Below are positions 7,978-15,573 of a DNA stretch of 37,851 nt, in pieces. The notes below the pieces were generated by a model. It was not told the DNA's origin, searched no databases, and was given only the letters and a program-made list of their open reading frames with translations. The translations under genes were made by a program, and so were the position numbers. The stretch's first letter is position 1. Each line of letters opens with the position of its first letter. The DNA lies in NCBI GenBank assembly GCA_014193115.1, contig BJHQ01000026.1, positions 1 to 37,851 on the forward strand, given 5' to 3'. Source of the stretch: Planctomycetota bacterium (GTDB lineage: Bacteria; Planctomycetota; UBA11346).

Positions 7978-8297
7978 GTTCGTTGCCTCAGTCGCTTGCG
8001 GATGTCTCGGCGCAGGGTGCTCGGGTCGCGGCGGGCGTGACGGATGAGGATGATGACGGCCGGGCGCTCTGCGAGATAGATGATGTGGTAGGGAAAACGA
8101 TGGGCCAACAGGCGATGGACTCCATTTGTCCAACCGACGGGGACTCCGACCTGGGGATCGTCGCCGATCTGTTCGAGATGCGCCCACATGGCGCGTTGGA
8201 ATTCATCGCCGAGTCCTGATCGCTGGCCATCGTACTAGTTGCGTGCTCTGGCGAAATCGCGAATCGCCGGAGGCAGCAGGAGATACGAAGAAGTCAT
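7974..8297 (-). pseudogene. ParE/RelE-type toxin gene interrupted by in-frame TAG
   Basis: Read from the ATG at 8297, the frame gives MTSSYLLLPPAIRDFARA, two residues (RN), then TAG (8237-8235), then YDGQRSGLGDEF and on to HRFPYHIIYLAERPAVIILI and RHARRDP. Apart from the stop, this is a complete ParE/RelE-superfamily toxin of about 107 codons. The family pattern is A..WY..Q..GLG.EF, RFPY.I.Y and H.RRDP. The TAG sits exactly where the family has Trp (TGG), so a single base change explains it. The ATG overlaps the antitoxin stop (ATGA), and the toxin's TGA overlaps the E2 ATG (ATGA). A shorter start at 8189 (MWAHLEQ) would give only a 71-residue C-terminal piece. It is probably inactivated; readthrough or a sequencing error are the alternatives. 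Confidence 0.75.
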
Positions 8298-8566
8298 GCA
8301 CGGCGGGTTCGTCGACGGCGCGGGCGATTGCGCTCAAGATAGGCCTTTGCCTCTTCGGAAGAGTAGGCGATTCCATCCTGACGGTATTGGGCCAACCGCG
8401 CATCCACTTCCTGCTTGAGTTCGATCTCGTCGGCAGCGAGCAGGGGAGGAGCGCCATCAAGCGCGCTATCCCACAATTCCTGGGCAGCGAGAATCCGATT
8501 GTCCACATCCTGGCGCTTCAGGTAGTCGAGCGCGGACCGGATGGTGAGGCGAGCGGGCACGGTCAT
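8294..8566 (-). CDS. Type II antitoxin (addiction-module component)
   Basis: This 90-residue protein starts with a short basic N-terminus (MTVPARLTIRSALDYLKR) and continues with a helical AAQELWDSALDG segment, ADEIELKQEVDARLAQY, and a tail with YSSEEAKAYLERNRPRRRR. This is the layout of small antitoxins of the putative addiction-module group, with the LW.S...L motif and L...R...Y helix before the E..K.. end. Such proteins wrap and neutralise a ParE/RelE toxin. The frame extends upstream to 8647, but the ATG at 8566 lies one base after the pdhB stop (TGAGATG), so translation is coupled to pdhB. The toxin gene follows with an ATGA overlap. The antitoxin looks intact while its toxin does not. 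Confidence 0.72.
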   Translation of the reverse strand: MTVPARLTIRSALDYLKRQDVDNRILAAQELWDSALDGAPPLLAADEIELKQEVDARLAQYRQDGIAYSSEEAKAYLERNRPRRRRTRRA

Positions 8567-8567
8567 C

Positions 8568-9641
8568 TCACCGGCTGCACGCCCGGCGTACCGCGGCAAT
8601 GATGCGGTGGGGCTTAGGCAAGGTCTCGTGTTCGAGATTCGCCGCATACGGCATGGGGTTTTCCGAGGTCGTCACCCGTTCCGGCGGAGCATCGAGGTCG
8701 TCGAAGCACATCTGCACGATCTGGGTGGCGATCTCGGCGCCGATGCCGCCGGTCTGGTAGCATTCCTCGACCGTCACCAGGCGGTTGGTCTTGCGCACCG
8801 ATTCGGCGATCAGGCCGATATCGAGAGGTTTGACCGTGCGCGGGTCGACAACCTCGCAGTCGATGCCGCTCTTGGCGAGTTCTTCAGCGGCCTCCAACGC
8901 CCAGTGCACGCTGCGGTTCACGGCGACGATGGTGCAGTCGCGGCCAGGGCGCTTGATGTCGCCGACGCCGAAGGGGATGGCGTAATCCGCGACCGGGATG
9001 TCCTGTTCATAACCATAGAGCATCTCGTTTTCGAGGAAGCACACGGGATTCTGCTGGCGCAGGGCGGTCTTCATCAGGCCCTTGGCATCGAATGGGGTCG
9101 AGGGCGAGACCACGATCAGACCGGGGAAATGGGCGAAGAGCGCCTCGACCGCGTGGCTGTGCTGGGACGACACTCGCGGGCCGGCGCCGTTGGGGCCGCG
9201 CATGACCAATGGCACGTTAAACAGACCGCCGGTCATGTAGCTCATCTTCGACGCGTTGCTGATGATCTGGTCGAAGGCGGGAAAGCTGAAGTTCCAGCTC
9301 ATGTATTCGATGACCGGCCGCAGCCCGGTCATCGCCGCGCCCACCGCGAGGCCGGTGAAACCGCTTTCGGTGATCGGCGTATCGAGCACGCGATCAGGGC
9401 CGAATTCGTCCAGCAAACCCTTGGTGACCTTGTAAGCACCATTGTACTGGGCGACCTCTTCGCCCATCACCACGATGGTCGGATCCCGTTCCATCTCCTC
9501 GGCGATCGCCTGGCAGATGGCCATGCGCAGATTGAGCAATTGCAGCCCATTGCCCAGAACCGTGGCCTTTCGGCCAAGGAACGGTTCGGTCTTCTGGTTG
9601 ATGGGCCGGGACGCACGGAATGGCGGAGTTGCGACGGTCAT
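8568..9641 (-). CDS. pdhB: Pyruvate dehydrogenase E1 beta subunit
   Basis: This 357-residue E1-beta forms the thiamine-diphosphate site with E1-alpha. Recognisable blocks are MRMAICQAIAEEMERD with MGEEVAQYNGAYKVTKGL (glutamate region that activates ThDP), DTPITESGFTGLAVGAAM, the HSHAVEALFAHFPGL block and the C-terminal transketolase domain with DPRTVKPLD and GGIGAEIA. An N-terminal extension of about 35 residues (RASRPINQKTEPFLG) precedes the normal family start. The gene starts 3 nt after the pdhA stop and ends one base before the antitoxin ATG. The closest relatives are PDH E1-beta of the alpha2-beta2 type; branched-chain or acetoin dehydrogenase homologues are less likely given the full E1-E2-E3 set. 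Confidence 0.95.
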   Translation of the reverse strand: MTVATPPFRASRPINQKTEPFLGRKATVLGNGLQLLNLRMAICQAIAEEMERDPTIVVMGEEVAQYNGAYKVTKGLLDEFGPDRVLDTPITESGFTGLAVGAAMTGLRPVIEYMSWNFSFPAFDQIISNASKMSYMTGGLFNVPLVMRGPNGAGPRVSSQHSHAVEALFAHFPGLIVVSPSTPFDAKGLMKTALRQQNPVCFLENEMLYGYEQDIPVADYAIPFGVGDIKRPGRDCTIVAVNRSVHWALEAAEELAKSGIDCEVVDPRTVKPLDIGLIAESVRKTNRLVTVEECYQTGGIGAEIATQIVQMCFDDLDAPPERVTTSENPMPYAANLEHETLPKPHRIIAAVRRACSR

Positions 9642-9644
9642 GGT

Positions 9645-10700
9645 TCAGCCCTTCGCCGCCGGAGTCGCCGCATACACGTGGGTCGCCAATTCGTTCAGTG
9701 GGGGTTCGGGGGAATCCTCGGCGAAACGCACCGCGGTTGCGACTTCGCTGGCGACGTCTTCCTCGAGCGTGTCCCAGGCGGCTGCGGTCAGCCAGCCGCA
9801 GCTGAGCAGATCGGTCTTGATGCGTTCGATCGGGTCGAGTTTTTTATAGGCGTCGACCTCGTCTTTGGTCCGGTACAGTCCAGCATCCGAGGCGCTGTGG
9901 CCGCGGTAGCGGTAGGTCTTGGCCTCGACCAGCACCGGTTGGCCGGAACGGGCAAGAGCGACGGCTTCTTTGGCGGTCGCCCAAACGTCGTACAGGTCGA
10001 GCCCATCGCAGGTCAGGCCGACCATGCCATAGCCCGGAGCCTTGGCCTCGGCGATGTTCTCGACCGACACCGCCCGGGAGCAGGCCGTGCCCATGCCGTA
10101 GCGGTTGTTCTCGACCACGTAGATCGCCGGGAGTTTCCACAAAGCGGCCAAGTTGAGCGATTCATGGAAGGTGCCCTGGGGCACCGCGCCATCGCCCAGG
10201 TAGGAGACGCTGACCCCGCCGGTCTTCAGGTATTTCGCTGAGAACGCCGCGCCAGTGCCGACCGGAATCTGCCCGCCAACGATGCCATGGCCGCCGAGCA
10301 TCCTGGATTTCTTGGAGAAGAAATGCATCGATCCGCCCTTGCCGCGGGCGTTGCCGGTGTCTTTACCGAACAATTCCGCCATCAAGGCGGTGGTCGGCTC
10401 GCCGGCGAGAATGGCCAGGGCGTGACAGCGGTAGCTGGTGACGGTGGCGTCGATGGTCGGATCAAGGTGCTGGGCAAAGCCGGTCTGCACCGCTTCTTGC
10501 CCGATGTACAGGTGCAGAAAGCCTGCGATTTTCTTGATCTGGGTTCCGGGCCTGAAAATTCCGGTCTGCTTCTCGGCCTGTTCTTCAAACCGGCGGATGC
10601 GCAGCATCTGGCGGAGGGCGTTCAGGACGCGTTCCTGGCCCATGACCGTCCGCGCCGTGGCGGCGGCGGCGTGGCGGGGGGGCTGGGATATCTGGATCAT
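9645..10700 (-). CDS. pdhA: Pyruvate dehydrogenase E1 alpha subunit
   Basis: This 351-residue ThDP-dependent E1-alpha decarboxylates pyruvate and acetylates the E2 lipoyl group. The ThDP motif runs from GDGAVPQGTFHE (Gly169-Gly171) to VVENN (Asn198-Asn199). GFLHLYIGQEAV, RCHALAI, GKGGSMH and the loop YRYRGHSASDAG are all family landmarks. The frame is open further upstream to 10832, but that stretch overlaps the secG tail and is not conserved in type, so the ATG at 10698-10700 is chosen. It has no clear Shine-Dalgarno, and ATG at 10643 (MGQERVL) is an alternative. The start is 52 bp after the secG stop and the next gene begins 3 nt after this one ends. Confidence 0.95.
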   Translation of the reverse strand: MIQISQPPRHAAAATARTVMGQERVLNALRQMLRIRRFEEQAEKQTGIFRPGTQIKKIAGFLHLYIGQEAVQTGFAQHLDPTIDATVTSYRCHALAILAGEPTTALMAELFGKDTGNARGKGGSMHFFSKKSRMLGGHGIVGGQIPVGTGAAFSAKYLKTGGVSVSYLGDGAVPQGTFHESLNLAALWKLPAIYVVENNRYGMGTACSRAVSVENIAEAKAPGYGMVGLTCDGLDLYDVWATAKEAVALARSGQPVLVEAKTYRYRGHSASDAGLYRTKDEVDAYKKLDPIERIKTDLLSCGWLTAAAWDTLEEDVASEVATAVRFAEDSPEPPLNELATHVYAATPAAKG

Positions 10701-10752
10701 CGAGGGGTCTCGCAGCAGCGCGGCTGCGAGCCGCGCCCGATGGGGGTGCGGC

Positions 10753-11475
10753 TCAATGAGCGGGAACAGGCTTCGGGTCGGCTGCCGCGGCGCCGCCAGC
10801 CGGCGCCGCTTCGACCTGGGCAGGAGCTGCAACAGGCTTTGCCGGTTCCGTGGCTGACTCCTTCGCGGGTCCGGCCGGAGCCAGAGTCACCTGCGACTGC
10901 TGGGCCGGCGCAGCAGCGGGAGCTTCCGCTTTCGGTTCTGCCTTTTGCGGCTCCGCGACCGGCGCCTTTGCTGGTTCGATGACAGGCGCCTTTGCTGGCT
11001 CCTGGGCTGGACCCGGCGTGATCAGCGCGGGCTTGGAGGGCGCTTGAACTGGATCGGCCGGTTTGAGCTCCAGGGTCGCCGGTTTGCCGGCGGTAGCTGA
11101 GCCAGGCGCTGGCGCTGCGGCTTTTTCAGGCGCTGCGGCTTTATCTGGCGCTGCGCTTTGGGCCGGAACCGCAGCGGCGCCGGCTTCGCTGGCGGCCTTC
11201 GCTGCGGGCTCGGAGGTGGCTCCGGCGAGCCTGGCCACCGATCCGCCGCGGGGGATGGCGATGATGGTCAGGAAGAGGAAGAGCGCCACGATCAGCCAGC
11301 CGGTGAGCTTGGCCATCTTGCGGCTGGCACCGACGCCGAGGGTGGTGTCGAGCTGGCCGCCACCGCCAAAGGCGCTGGACATGTCACCGGCGCCGCCTTG
11401 CAGCAGGACCAGGAAGATGATCCCGAAGCACAGGGGATACAGCAGGACGAACAGGGTCAGAAGCAGCGTTTCCAC
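10753..11475 (-). CDS. secG: SecG, preprotein translocase subunit, with long low-complexity tail
   Basis: Residues 1-80 are typical SecG: TM1 (about 4-26), the cytoplasmic loop LLQGGAGDMSSAFGGGG, and TM2 (about 57-75, LTGWLIVALFLFLTIIAI). SecG supports SecYEG-SecA protein export. Ordinary SecG is 75-130 residues, but this one runs to 240 with an Ala/Pro/Lys/Glu-rich tail containing repeated APEKAAAP- and EPAKAPV-like phrases. The start is GTG at 11475, with AGGAA just before it that overlaps the tpiA stop; the gap to tpiA is 7 nt. tpiA-secG is a common bacterial pairing. Confidence 0.93.
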   Translation of the reverse strand: METLLLTLFVLLYPLCFGIIFLVLLQGGAGDMSSAFGGGGQLDTTLGVGASRKMAKLTGWLIVALFLFLTIIAIPRGGSVARLAGATSEPAAKAASEAGAAAVPAQSAAPDKAAAPEKAAAPAPGSATAGKPATLELKPADPVQAPSKPALITPGPAQEPAKAPVIEPAKAPVAEPQKAEPKAEAPAAAPAQQSQVTLAPAGPAKESATEPAKPVAAPAQVEAAPAGGAAAADPKPVPAH

Positions 11476-11482
11476 GGGTTCC

Positions 11483-12232
11483 TCAGGCGGCAGCGGCCAG
11501 GATGGCGTTGAAGTCGGCGGGCTTCAGGCTGGCGCCGCCGACGAGGGCGCCATCGACATCGGGCTGGGCGAGCAGTTCGCGGGCGTTGTCCGGTTTGACC
11601 GATCCGCCGTATTGGATGCGCAGGCGGTCGGCGAGGTCGCCGACGATCCCGCGCAGGACCGAGCGGATGAAGGCGTGGGCTTCTTGGGCCTGGGCGCTGG
11701 TCGCGGTGCGGCCGGTACCGATGGCCCACACCGGCTCATAGGCGATGACCAGGGTGGGCAGGTGCTCCGCCGACAGACCGGCAAGACCGCCGGTGAGCTG
11801 GGTGCGGAGCACGTCCTGCAGGCGGCCGGCATCGCGTTCGGCCAAGGTTTCGCCGACGCAGACGATGGGGATCAGGCCGTGGCCGAGGACCGCTTTCAAC
11901 TTGCGGTTGACCGTGGCGTCGGTTTCGCCGAACAGCTGGCGGCGCTCGCTGTGGCCGAGGATCACGACGGTCGCGCCGGCGTCTTTCAGCTGGCCGGCAG
12001 AGACCGCGCCGGTGAAGGCGCCTTTTTCCTCCCAGTGGCAATCCTGGCCGCCGACCTTGAGCCGGCTGCCGGACACCGCCTGGGCGACGCTGGCGATGGA
12101 AAGGAATCCTGGGCAGACCGCGGCATCAACCCCAGCTGGAACGGCGGCGGCGACGGCGCTGGCCAGGGCCGAGCCTTCCGCGCGGGTGAGGTGGAGTTTC
12201 CAGTTGCCTGCGATGAATTTGGTGCGGGACAT
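11483..12232 (-). CDS. tpiA: Triosephosphate isomerase
   Basis: This 249-residue TIM-barrel enzyme interconverts dihydroxyacetone phosphate and glyceraldehyde 3-phosphate. Catalytic residues are in place: Lys12 (GNWKL), His94 (ILGHSERR) and Glu166 (AYEPVWAIGTG), with the phosphate-binding IQYGGSVKP near the C-terminus. The normal GNWKM reads GNWKL, a minor variation. It is the first gene of the operon that continues through secG and the PDH genes, so lower glycolysis, protein export and acetyl-CoA formation would share a transcript. A promoter-like pair lies 37-64 bp upstream. Confidence 0.97.
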   Translation of the reverse strand: MSRTKFIAGNWKLHLTRAEGSALASAVAAAVPAGVDAAVCPGFLSIASVAQAVSGSRLKVGGQDCHWEEKGAFTGAVSAGQLKDAGATVVILGHSERRQLFGETDATVNRKLKAVLGHGLIPIVCVGETLAERDAGRLQDVLRTQLTGGLAGLSAEHLPTLVIAYEPVWAIGTGRTATSAQAQEAHAFIRSVLRGIVGDLADRLRIQYGGSVKPDNARELLAQPDVDGALVGGASLKPADFNAILAAAA

Positions 12233-12268
12233 GGGGGCTCGTTCGGGCTCCGGCGCGGCGGGAGCGGA

Positions 12269-12296
12269 ACCCTAGACCGCGACCCGGGGTGGTCAA
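12269..12296 (-). promoter_or_regulatory. Probable promoter of the tpiA-secG-pdh operon
   Basis: On the minus strand, TTGACC (12296-12291) and TAGGGT (12274-12269) are separated by 16 bp, with the predicted start about 30 nt before the tpiA ATG. The -35 matches five of six consensus bases. The 285-bp gap between gatA and tpiA (12233-12517) otherwise holds nothing I can name. Confidence 0.4.
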
Positions 12297-12517
12297 TGCC
12301 GCCGAATGGCTGGTTTCCCCGGAGTGGACGCAGATTGACCCAGCGCCGCGGTGGCGATCGCGGCGGTTCGGCGCAGGTGGGCGGGCATCGCAGCTTTGCC
12401 GAGCACCCCGTTCCTGGGATCTTTGCTGTTCCGGACCGAAACGGCATCATCGGCCATGGTTTTGACCGCGGCCGCTCATTCGGCGGGTCAGCTCAGCGCG
12501 CTGTCGCAGCTACCCGG

Positions 12518-13936
12518 TCAGCGTGCCAAGGCTTCGAGTCCCGCGGCCACCTGCCACATCCGGGCGTCGTCGCCCAGGGCCGCTTGCAGCTGCATGCCGA
12601 CCGGCAGGCCCCGCTCATCGGCGCCGAACGGCACGGAGACTCCGGGCACGCCGGCCAGGTTGGTGGCGATGGTGAACACGTCCGACAGATACATCTGCAG
12701 CGGATCGGCGGTTTTCTCGCCGCGACGGAAAGCCGTGGTCGGGCTGGCCGGGCCGAGCAGCACATCGCAGCTGGCGAAGGCCTGCTGATAGTCGCGGACG
12801 ATCAGCGCCCGGACCTGCTGGGCTTTTTTGTAATACGCGTCGTAATAGCCGGTGGAGAGCACATACGTGCCGAGGAAGATCCGGCGGCGGACCTCGGCGC
12901 CGAAGCCTTCGGCCCGGCTGCGTGCGTACAGGTCGCCGAGATCCTTGGGATCGCTGGCGCGGTGGCCGAAGCGGATGCCGTCGAACCGGGCCAGGTTCGA
13001 GGCCGCCTCGCCGGTGGCGATCACGTAATAGACGGCGACGGCGAACCGCTCGTGGGGCAGTTCGACCTCGACCAGCCGGGCCCCGGCAGATTCCAAGGCG
13101 GATTTGGCAGCATCGAGCCGGGCGCGGACGCCGGGGGCCAGGCCGGCGACATGGGCGGGGCACCAGCCGACCCGCAGGCCGCGCAGGGCAGCGCGGGGAT
13201 CAATCGTCTGGTCGACGGGAGCCCAGCTGTGGGCGGCGCTGGTGCTGTCGAGGGGATCATGCCCGGCCATCGCCCGGAAAGCGGTCTCGGCGCCGGCGAC
13301 ATCGGCGGCGAACGGTCCGATCTGGTCGAGAGACGAGCCGAAGGCGATCAGGCCATACCGGCTGACCGCGCCGTAGCTGGGCTTGGCGCCGACCACGCCG
13401 CACAGGCTGGCAGGCTGGCGGATCGACCCGCCGGTGTCCGAGCCCAAGGCGAGGGGCGCGATGCCCGCGGCAACCGCAGCAGCGCAGCCGCCTGAGCTGC
13501 CGCCGGGAACCCGGGCCGGATCCAAGGGATGGCGCACCGGTCCGCGGCAGCTGGTCTCGTTGGACGAGCCCATGGCGAACTCGTCCATGTTGGCGGTGGC
13601 CACCACCACCGCGCCGGCGGCTTCGAGCCTGGCGACCGCGGTCGCCGTGTATGGCGCGATGAAACCGGCCAGGATTTTCGAGCAGCAGCCGACCTCGGCG
13701 CCAGTCAGGCAGAGATTGTCCTTGATCACCAGCGGAACGCCGGCCAGCGGCAGCCGTTCGCCGCTGCGCACCCGGGCATCGACCACGTCGGCGGCAGCCA
13801 CCGCCCGCGGGCGGTGGACCCGGATGATGGCATTCAAGGTGTCGCGCTCGGCGGCGTGCAGGCTGTGTTCGACCGCGTTCCGGGCGGAGCGTCCGCCATT
13901 CACTGCGGCGGCGATGGCGGTGATGGATTCGGTCAC
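12518..13936 (-). CDS. gatA: Glu-tRNA(Gln)/Asp-tRNA(Asn) amidotransferase subunit A
   Basis: This 472-residue amidase-signature enzyme liberates ammonia from glutamine for transamidation of mischarged tRNA. The catalytic Ser-cisSer-Lys triad regions are visible as PLVIKDNLC (Lys), PGGSSGGCAAAVAAG, and GSDTGGSIRQPASLCG (Ser pair). The upstream frame is open to 14236 but overlaps gatC in another phase. The start chosen is GTG 13936 (first residues TESITAIAAAV), 2 nt after the gatC stop and 9 nt after a GGAG. gatB is not in the window, so the third subunit must be encoded elsewhere. Confidence 0.95.
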   Translation of the reverse strand: MTESITAIAAAVNGGRSARNAVEHSLHAAERDTLNAIIRVHRPRAVAAADVVDARVRSGERLPLAGVPLVIKDNLCLTGAEVGCCSKILAGFIAPYTATAVARLEAAGAVVVATANMDEFAMGSSNETSCRGPVRHPLDPARVPGGSSGGCAAAVAAGIAPLALGSDTGGSIRQPASLCGVVGAKPSYGAVSRYGLIAFGSSLDQIGPFAADVAGAETAFRAMAGHDPLDSTSAAHSWAPVDQTIDPRAALRGLRVGWCPAHVAGLAPGVRARLDAAKSALESAGARLVEVELPHERFAVAVYYVIATGEAASNLARFDGIRFGHRASDPKDLGDLYARSRAEGFGAEVRRRIFLGTYVLSTGYYDAYYKKAQQVRALIVRDYQQAFASCDVLLGPASPTTAFRRGEKTADPLQMYLSDVFTIATNLAGVPGVSVPFGADERGLPVGMQLQAALGDDARMWQVAAGLEALAR

Positions 13937-13938
13937 GA

Positions 13939-14229
13939 TCAGCGCTCCACGACCTTGGGGACCAGGATGGCGACTTCGTTGCGGGCCGGGGCGTTGGCCA
14001 GCACCTGGGCGGTGGCGAACATCGGCCCAGGAACATCCGGGCGGAGCACACTGGACAGCCCAGCGACATTGGCGACCGGCGCGATTCCGGCGGTGTCGAC
14101 CTGGGACAATTGCTCGACATAGCCGACGATGGCCTGCAGCTCGCCGGCCAGACGCTGGGCCTCGGCCTCGTCCACCGCCAGGCTGGCGAGACGGGCGAGC
14201 TGCCGGACTTCGACGACGGTGATCGCCAC
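13939..14229 (-). CDS. gatC: Glu-tRNA(Gln)/Asp-tRNA(Asn) amidotransferase subunit C
   Basis: This 96-residue protein matches GatC in size and pattern: VRQLARLASLAVDEAEA near the start, LQAIVGYVEQLSQVDT in the middle, and a C-terminal LRPDVPGP segment followed by APARNEVAILVPKVVE. GatC is the small subunit that clamps GatA to GatB. The start is GTG with a strong GGAGG 7 nt upstream. The gene is directly followed by gatA. Confidence 0.93.
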   Translation of the reverse strand: MAITVVEVRQLARLASLAVDEAEAQRLAGELQAIVGYVEQLSQVDTAGIAPVANVAGLSSVLRPDVPGPMFATAQVLANAPARNEVAILVPKVVER

Positions 14230-14304
14230 GGGGCATCCTCCGGGTAGGGAGGCGGAATCGTTGGCGGATCGCCTGGCTGTCCAGAGCCGGTGTGGGTCAG
14301 CCGC

Positions 14305-15087
14305 TCAGGTACCGAAGGACCGCATCGCTGCCTGGGCCGTGCCGCCCAGGCCGGCGACCAGGGCGCCGATGGCGGCGATCACCGACGGCAGGCAAGCCGA
14401 CATGACGATCGCCGAGACCCCGATCTTGATCGCGAAACTCAGGTGGAGCACGTTGATCTGCGGCACCGCCCGGACCAGGACGCCCTCGGCCACGGTGATC
14501 GCCATCACCGCCCCCAGCACCGGGAAGCTCAGCGCCAGGGCGGTGAGGTTCGCAGCGTGGATCTCGTGAACCATGAAGTCGGTCGCCGCTGGTCCAAACG
14601 AGAACGCGCCCATCGGCACCAGGCGGAAGCTGTCGATCAGGCTGGCGATCAGCAGCAGGTGAGCATTGGCGGCGAGCAGCACCATGACGATGGCGGTGTG
14701 GAGCAGATCACCGAAGGGTCCTTCGCCGATGTCGGCGCTGGGATCGAAGTTTTCTGCCGCCTGGAAACCGGCATAGCGGTTGATCAGCTCGCCGGCCATC
14801 CGAACCCCTTGGACGGTGAGCGACAGCAGCCAGCCGAGGGCCAGCCCGGTGCAGGCCTCCTGAGCCGCGAGCAAGAGGAATCCGATGTTGAGGGGGACCT
14901 GCGCCGGAACCGGAACCTGAGGTGCTACCGCGATGGTCACCGCCACCGCCAGCAGCACCCGGACCGAGCCTGGCGCCCACGGCCCGCCGAGCAGCGGAGC
15001 GCTGGCGAAGAACGCCGTCAGCCGGACCAGGACCAGCGCCCACACCGGAACATGCTGGGCGATCGCAGCGATCGGCGCGGGATCCAC
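14305..15087 (-). CDS. fliR: Flagellar export apparatus protein FliR
   Basis: This 260-residue polytopic membrane protein has about six hydrophobic segments (VWALVLVRLTAFFASAPLL, VRVLLAVAVTIAVAP, IVMVLLAANAHLLLIASL, LTALALSFPVLGAVMAITV and others). The GWLLSLTVQGVRMAGELINRYAGF stretch and the loop around NVLHLSFAIKIGV are typical of FliR. FliR joins FliP and FliQ in the export gate. The start is GTG 15087 with GAGG upstream. It is unusually separated from fliQ by 197 bp that carry repeat and hairpin sequences. Confidence 0.93.
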   Translation of the reverse strand: MDPAPIAAIAQHVPVWALVLVRLTAFFASAPLLGGPWAPGSVRVLLAVAVTIAVAPQVPVPAQVPLNIGFLLLAAQEACTGLALGWLLSLTVQGVRMAGELINRYAGFQAAENFDPSADIGEGPFGDLLHTAIVMVLLAANAHLLLIASLIDSFRLVPMGAFSFGPAATDFMVHEIHAANLTALALSFPVLGAVMAITVAEGVLVRAVPQINVLHLSFAIKIGVSAIVMSACLPSVIAAIGALVAGLGGTAQAAMRSFGT

Positions 15088-15133
15088 GGCTCATCCTCGG
15101 CTACGGGCGCACGGCATCACCCACAATAAAGAC

Positions 15134-15164
15134 GATGAACCGCCAAGCCGCCATGTCGCCAAGG
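15134..15164 (-). repeat. Dispersed intergenic repeat, copy A
   Basis: On the minus strand this reads as tandem TTGGCG-type octamers ending in GCGGTTCATC. It matches 35050-35079 at 27 of 30 positions. It lies in the fliQ-fliR gap. Confidence 0.65.
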
Positions 15165-15230
15165 AACAACCTGGGAAAGGCTCCGCTGGCTGGATGAAAA
15201 TCCGGGTGCGGATGGATCTTTCTGTGACCT

Positions 15231-15262
15231 GCCGCCACGAGGCGCTTCGGCGTCGTGGCGGT
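15231..15262. repeat. Hairpin in the fliQ-fliR gap, related to the dispersed repeat
   Basis: CCGCCACGA (15232-15240) pairs perfectly with TCGTGGCGG (15253-15261) around a 12-nt loop. The right arm shares GGCGTCGTGGCG with the repeat at 35053-35064. It could fold in the fliOPQR mRNA and modulate fliR expression. Confidence 0.5.
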
Positions 15263-15284
15263 TCCCCACCTACGCCACCCAGGA

Positions 15285-15557
15285 TCACAGCGCCCCGATC
15301 TGGGGCAGGCCGGTGAACAGTTCGGCCGAATAATCGACCAGGACCCGGGTCATCCACGAGCCGAGCAGCACCAGCACCAGACCGATCGCCGCCAGCTTGG
15401 GGACGAACGACAGGGTCTGCTCCTGGATCGAGGTGACCGCTTGCAGGATGCCGATGATCAGGCCGATGACCATCGTCGCGAGCAGCACCGGCGCCGACAA
15501 AAGCACGGAAACCCACAGCATTTTCCGCAGCAATTCGATCAGGACGTCGTCAGGCAT
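15285..15557 (-). CDS. fliQ: Flagellar export apparatus protein FliQ
   Basis: This 90-residue protein has two transmembrane segments (LWVSVLLSAPVLLATMVIGLIIGI and LAAIGLVLVLLGSWMTRVLVDY). The conserved LQAVTSIQEQTLSFVPK loop between them is diagnostic for FliQ/SctS. FliQ wraps the FliP-FliR gate. The ATG at 15557 is preceded by GGAG at good spacing, 16 bp after the fliP stop. Confidence 0.95.
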   Translation of the reverse strand: MPDDVLIELLRKMLWVSVLLSAPVLLATMVIGLIIGILQAVTSIQEQTLSFVPKLAAIGLVLVLLGSWMTRVLVDYSAELFTGLPQIGAL

Positions 15558-15573
15558 GGCGGATCTCCAGGGT

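Noticed and set aside
7974..8189. Treating the 71-residue ORF as an intact short toxin
   Set aside because: The conserved N-terminal half of the family lies in the same frame upstream of a TAG, so the short ORF is a fragment, not a natural start.
8541..10241. 566-residue plus-strand ORF antisense to pdhA and pdhB
   Set aside because: It is a GC-skewed shadow with His/Arg/Asp-rich composition; the opposite strand encodes conserved enzymes with all motifs.
11063..13495. 810-residue plus-strand ORF antisense to secG, tpiA and gatA
   Set aside because: It has the same shadow pattern, spans two gene boundaries, and no domain is recognisable.
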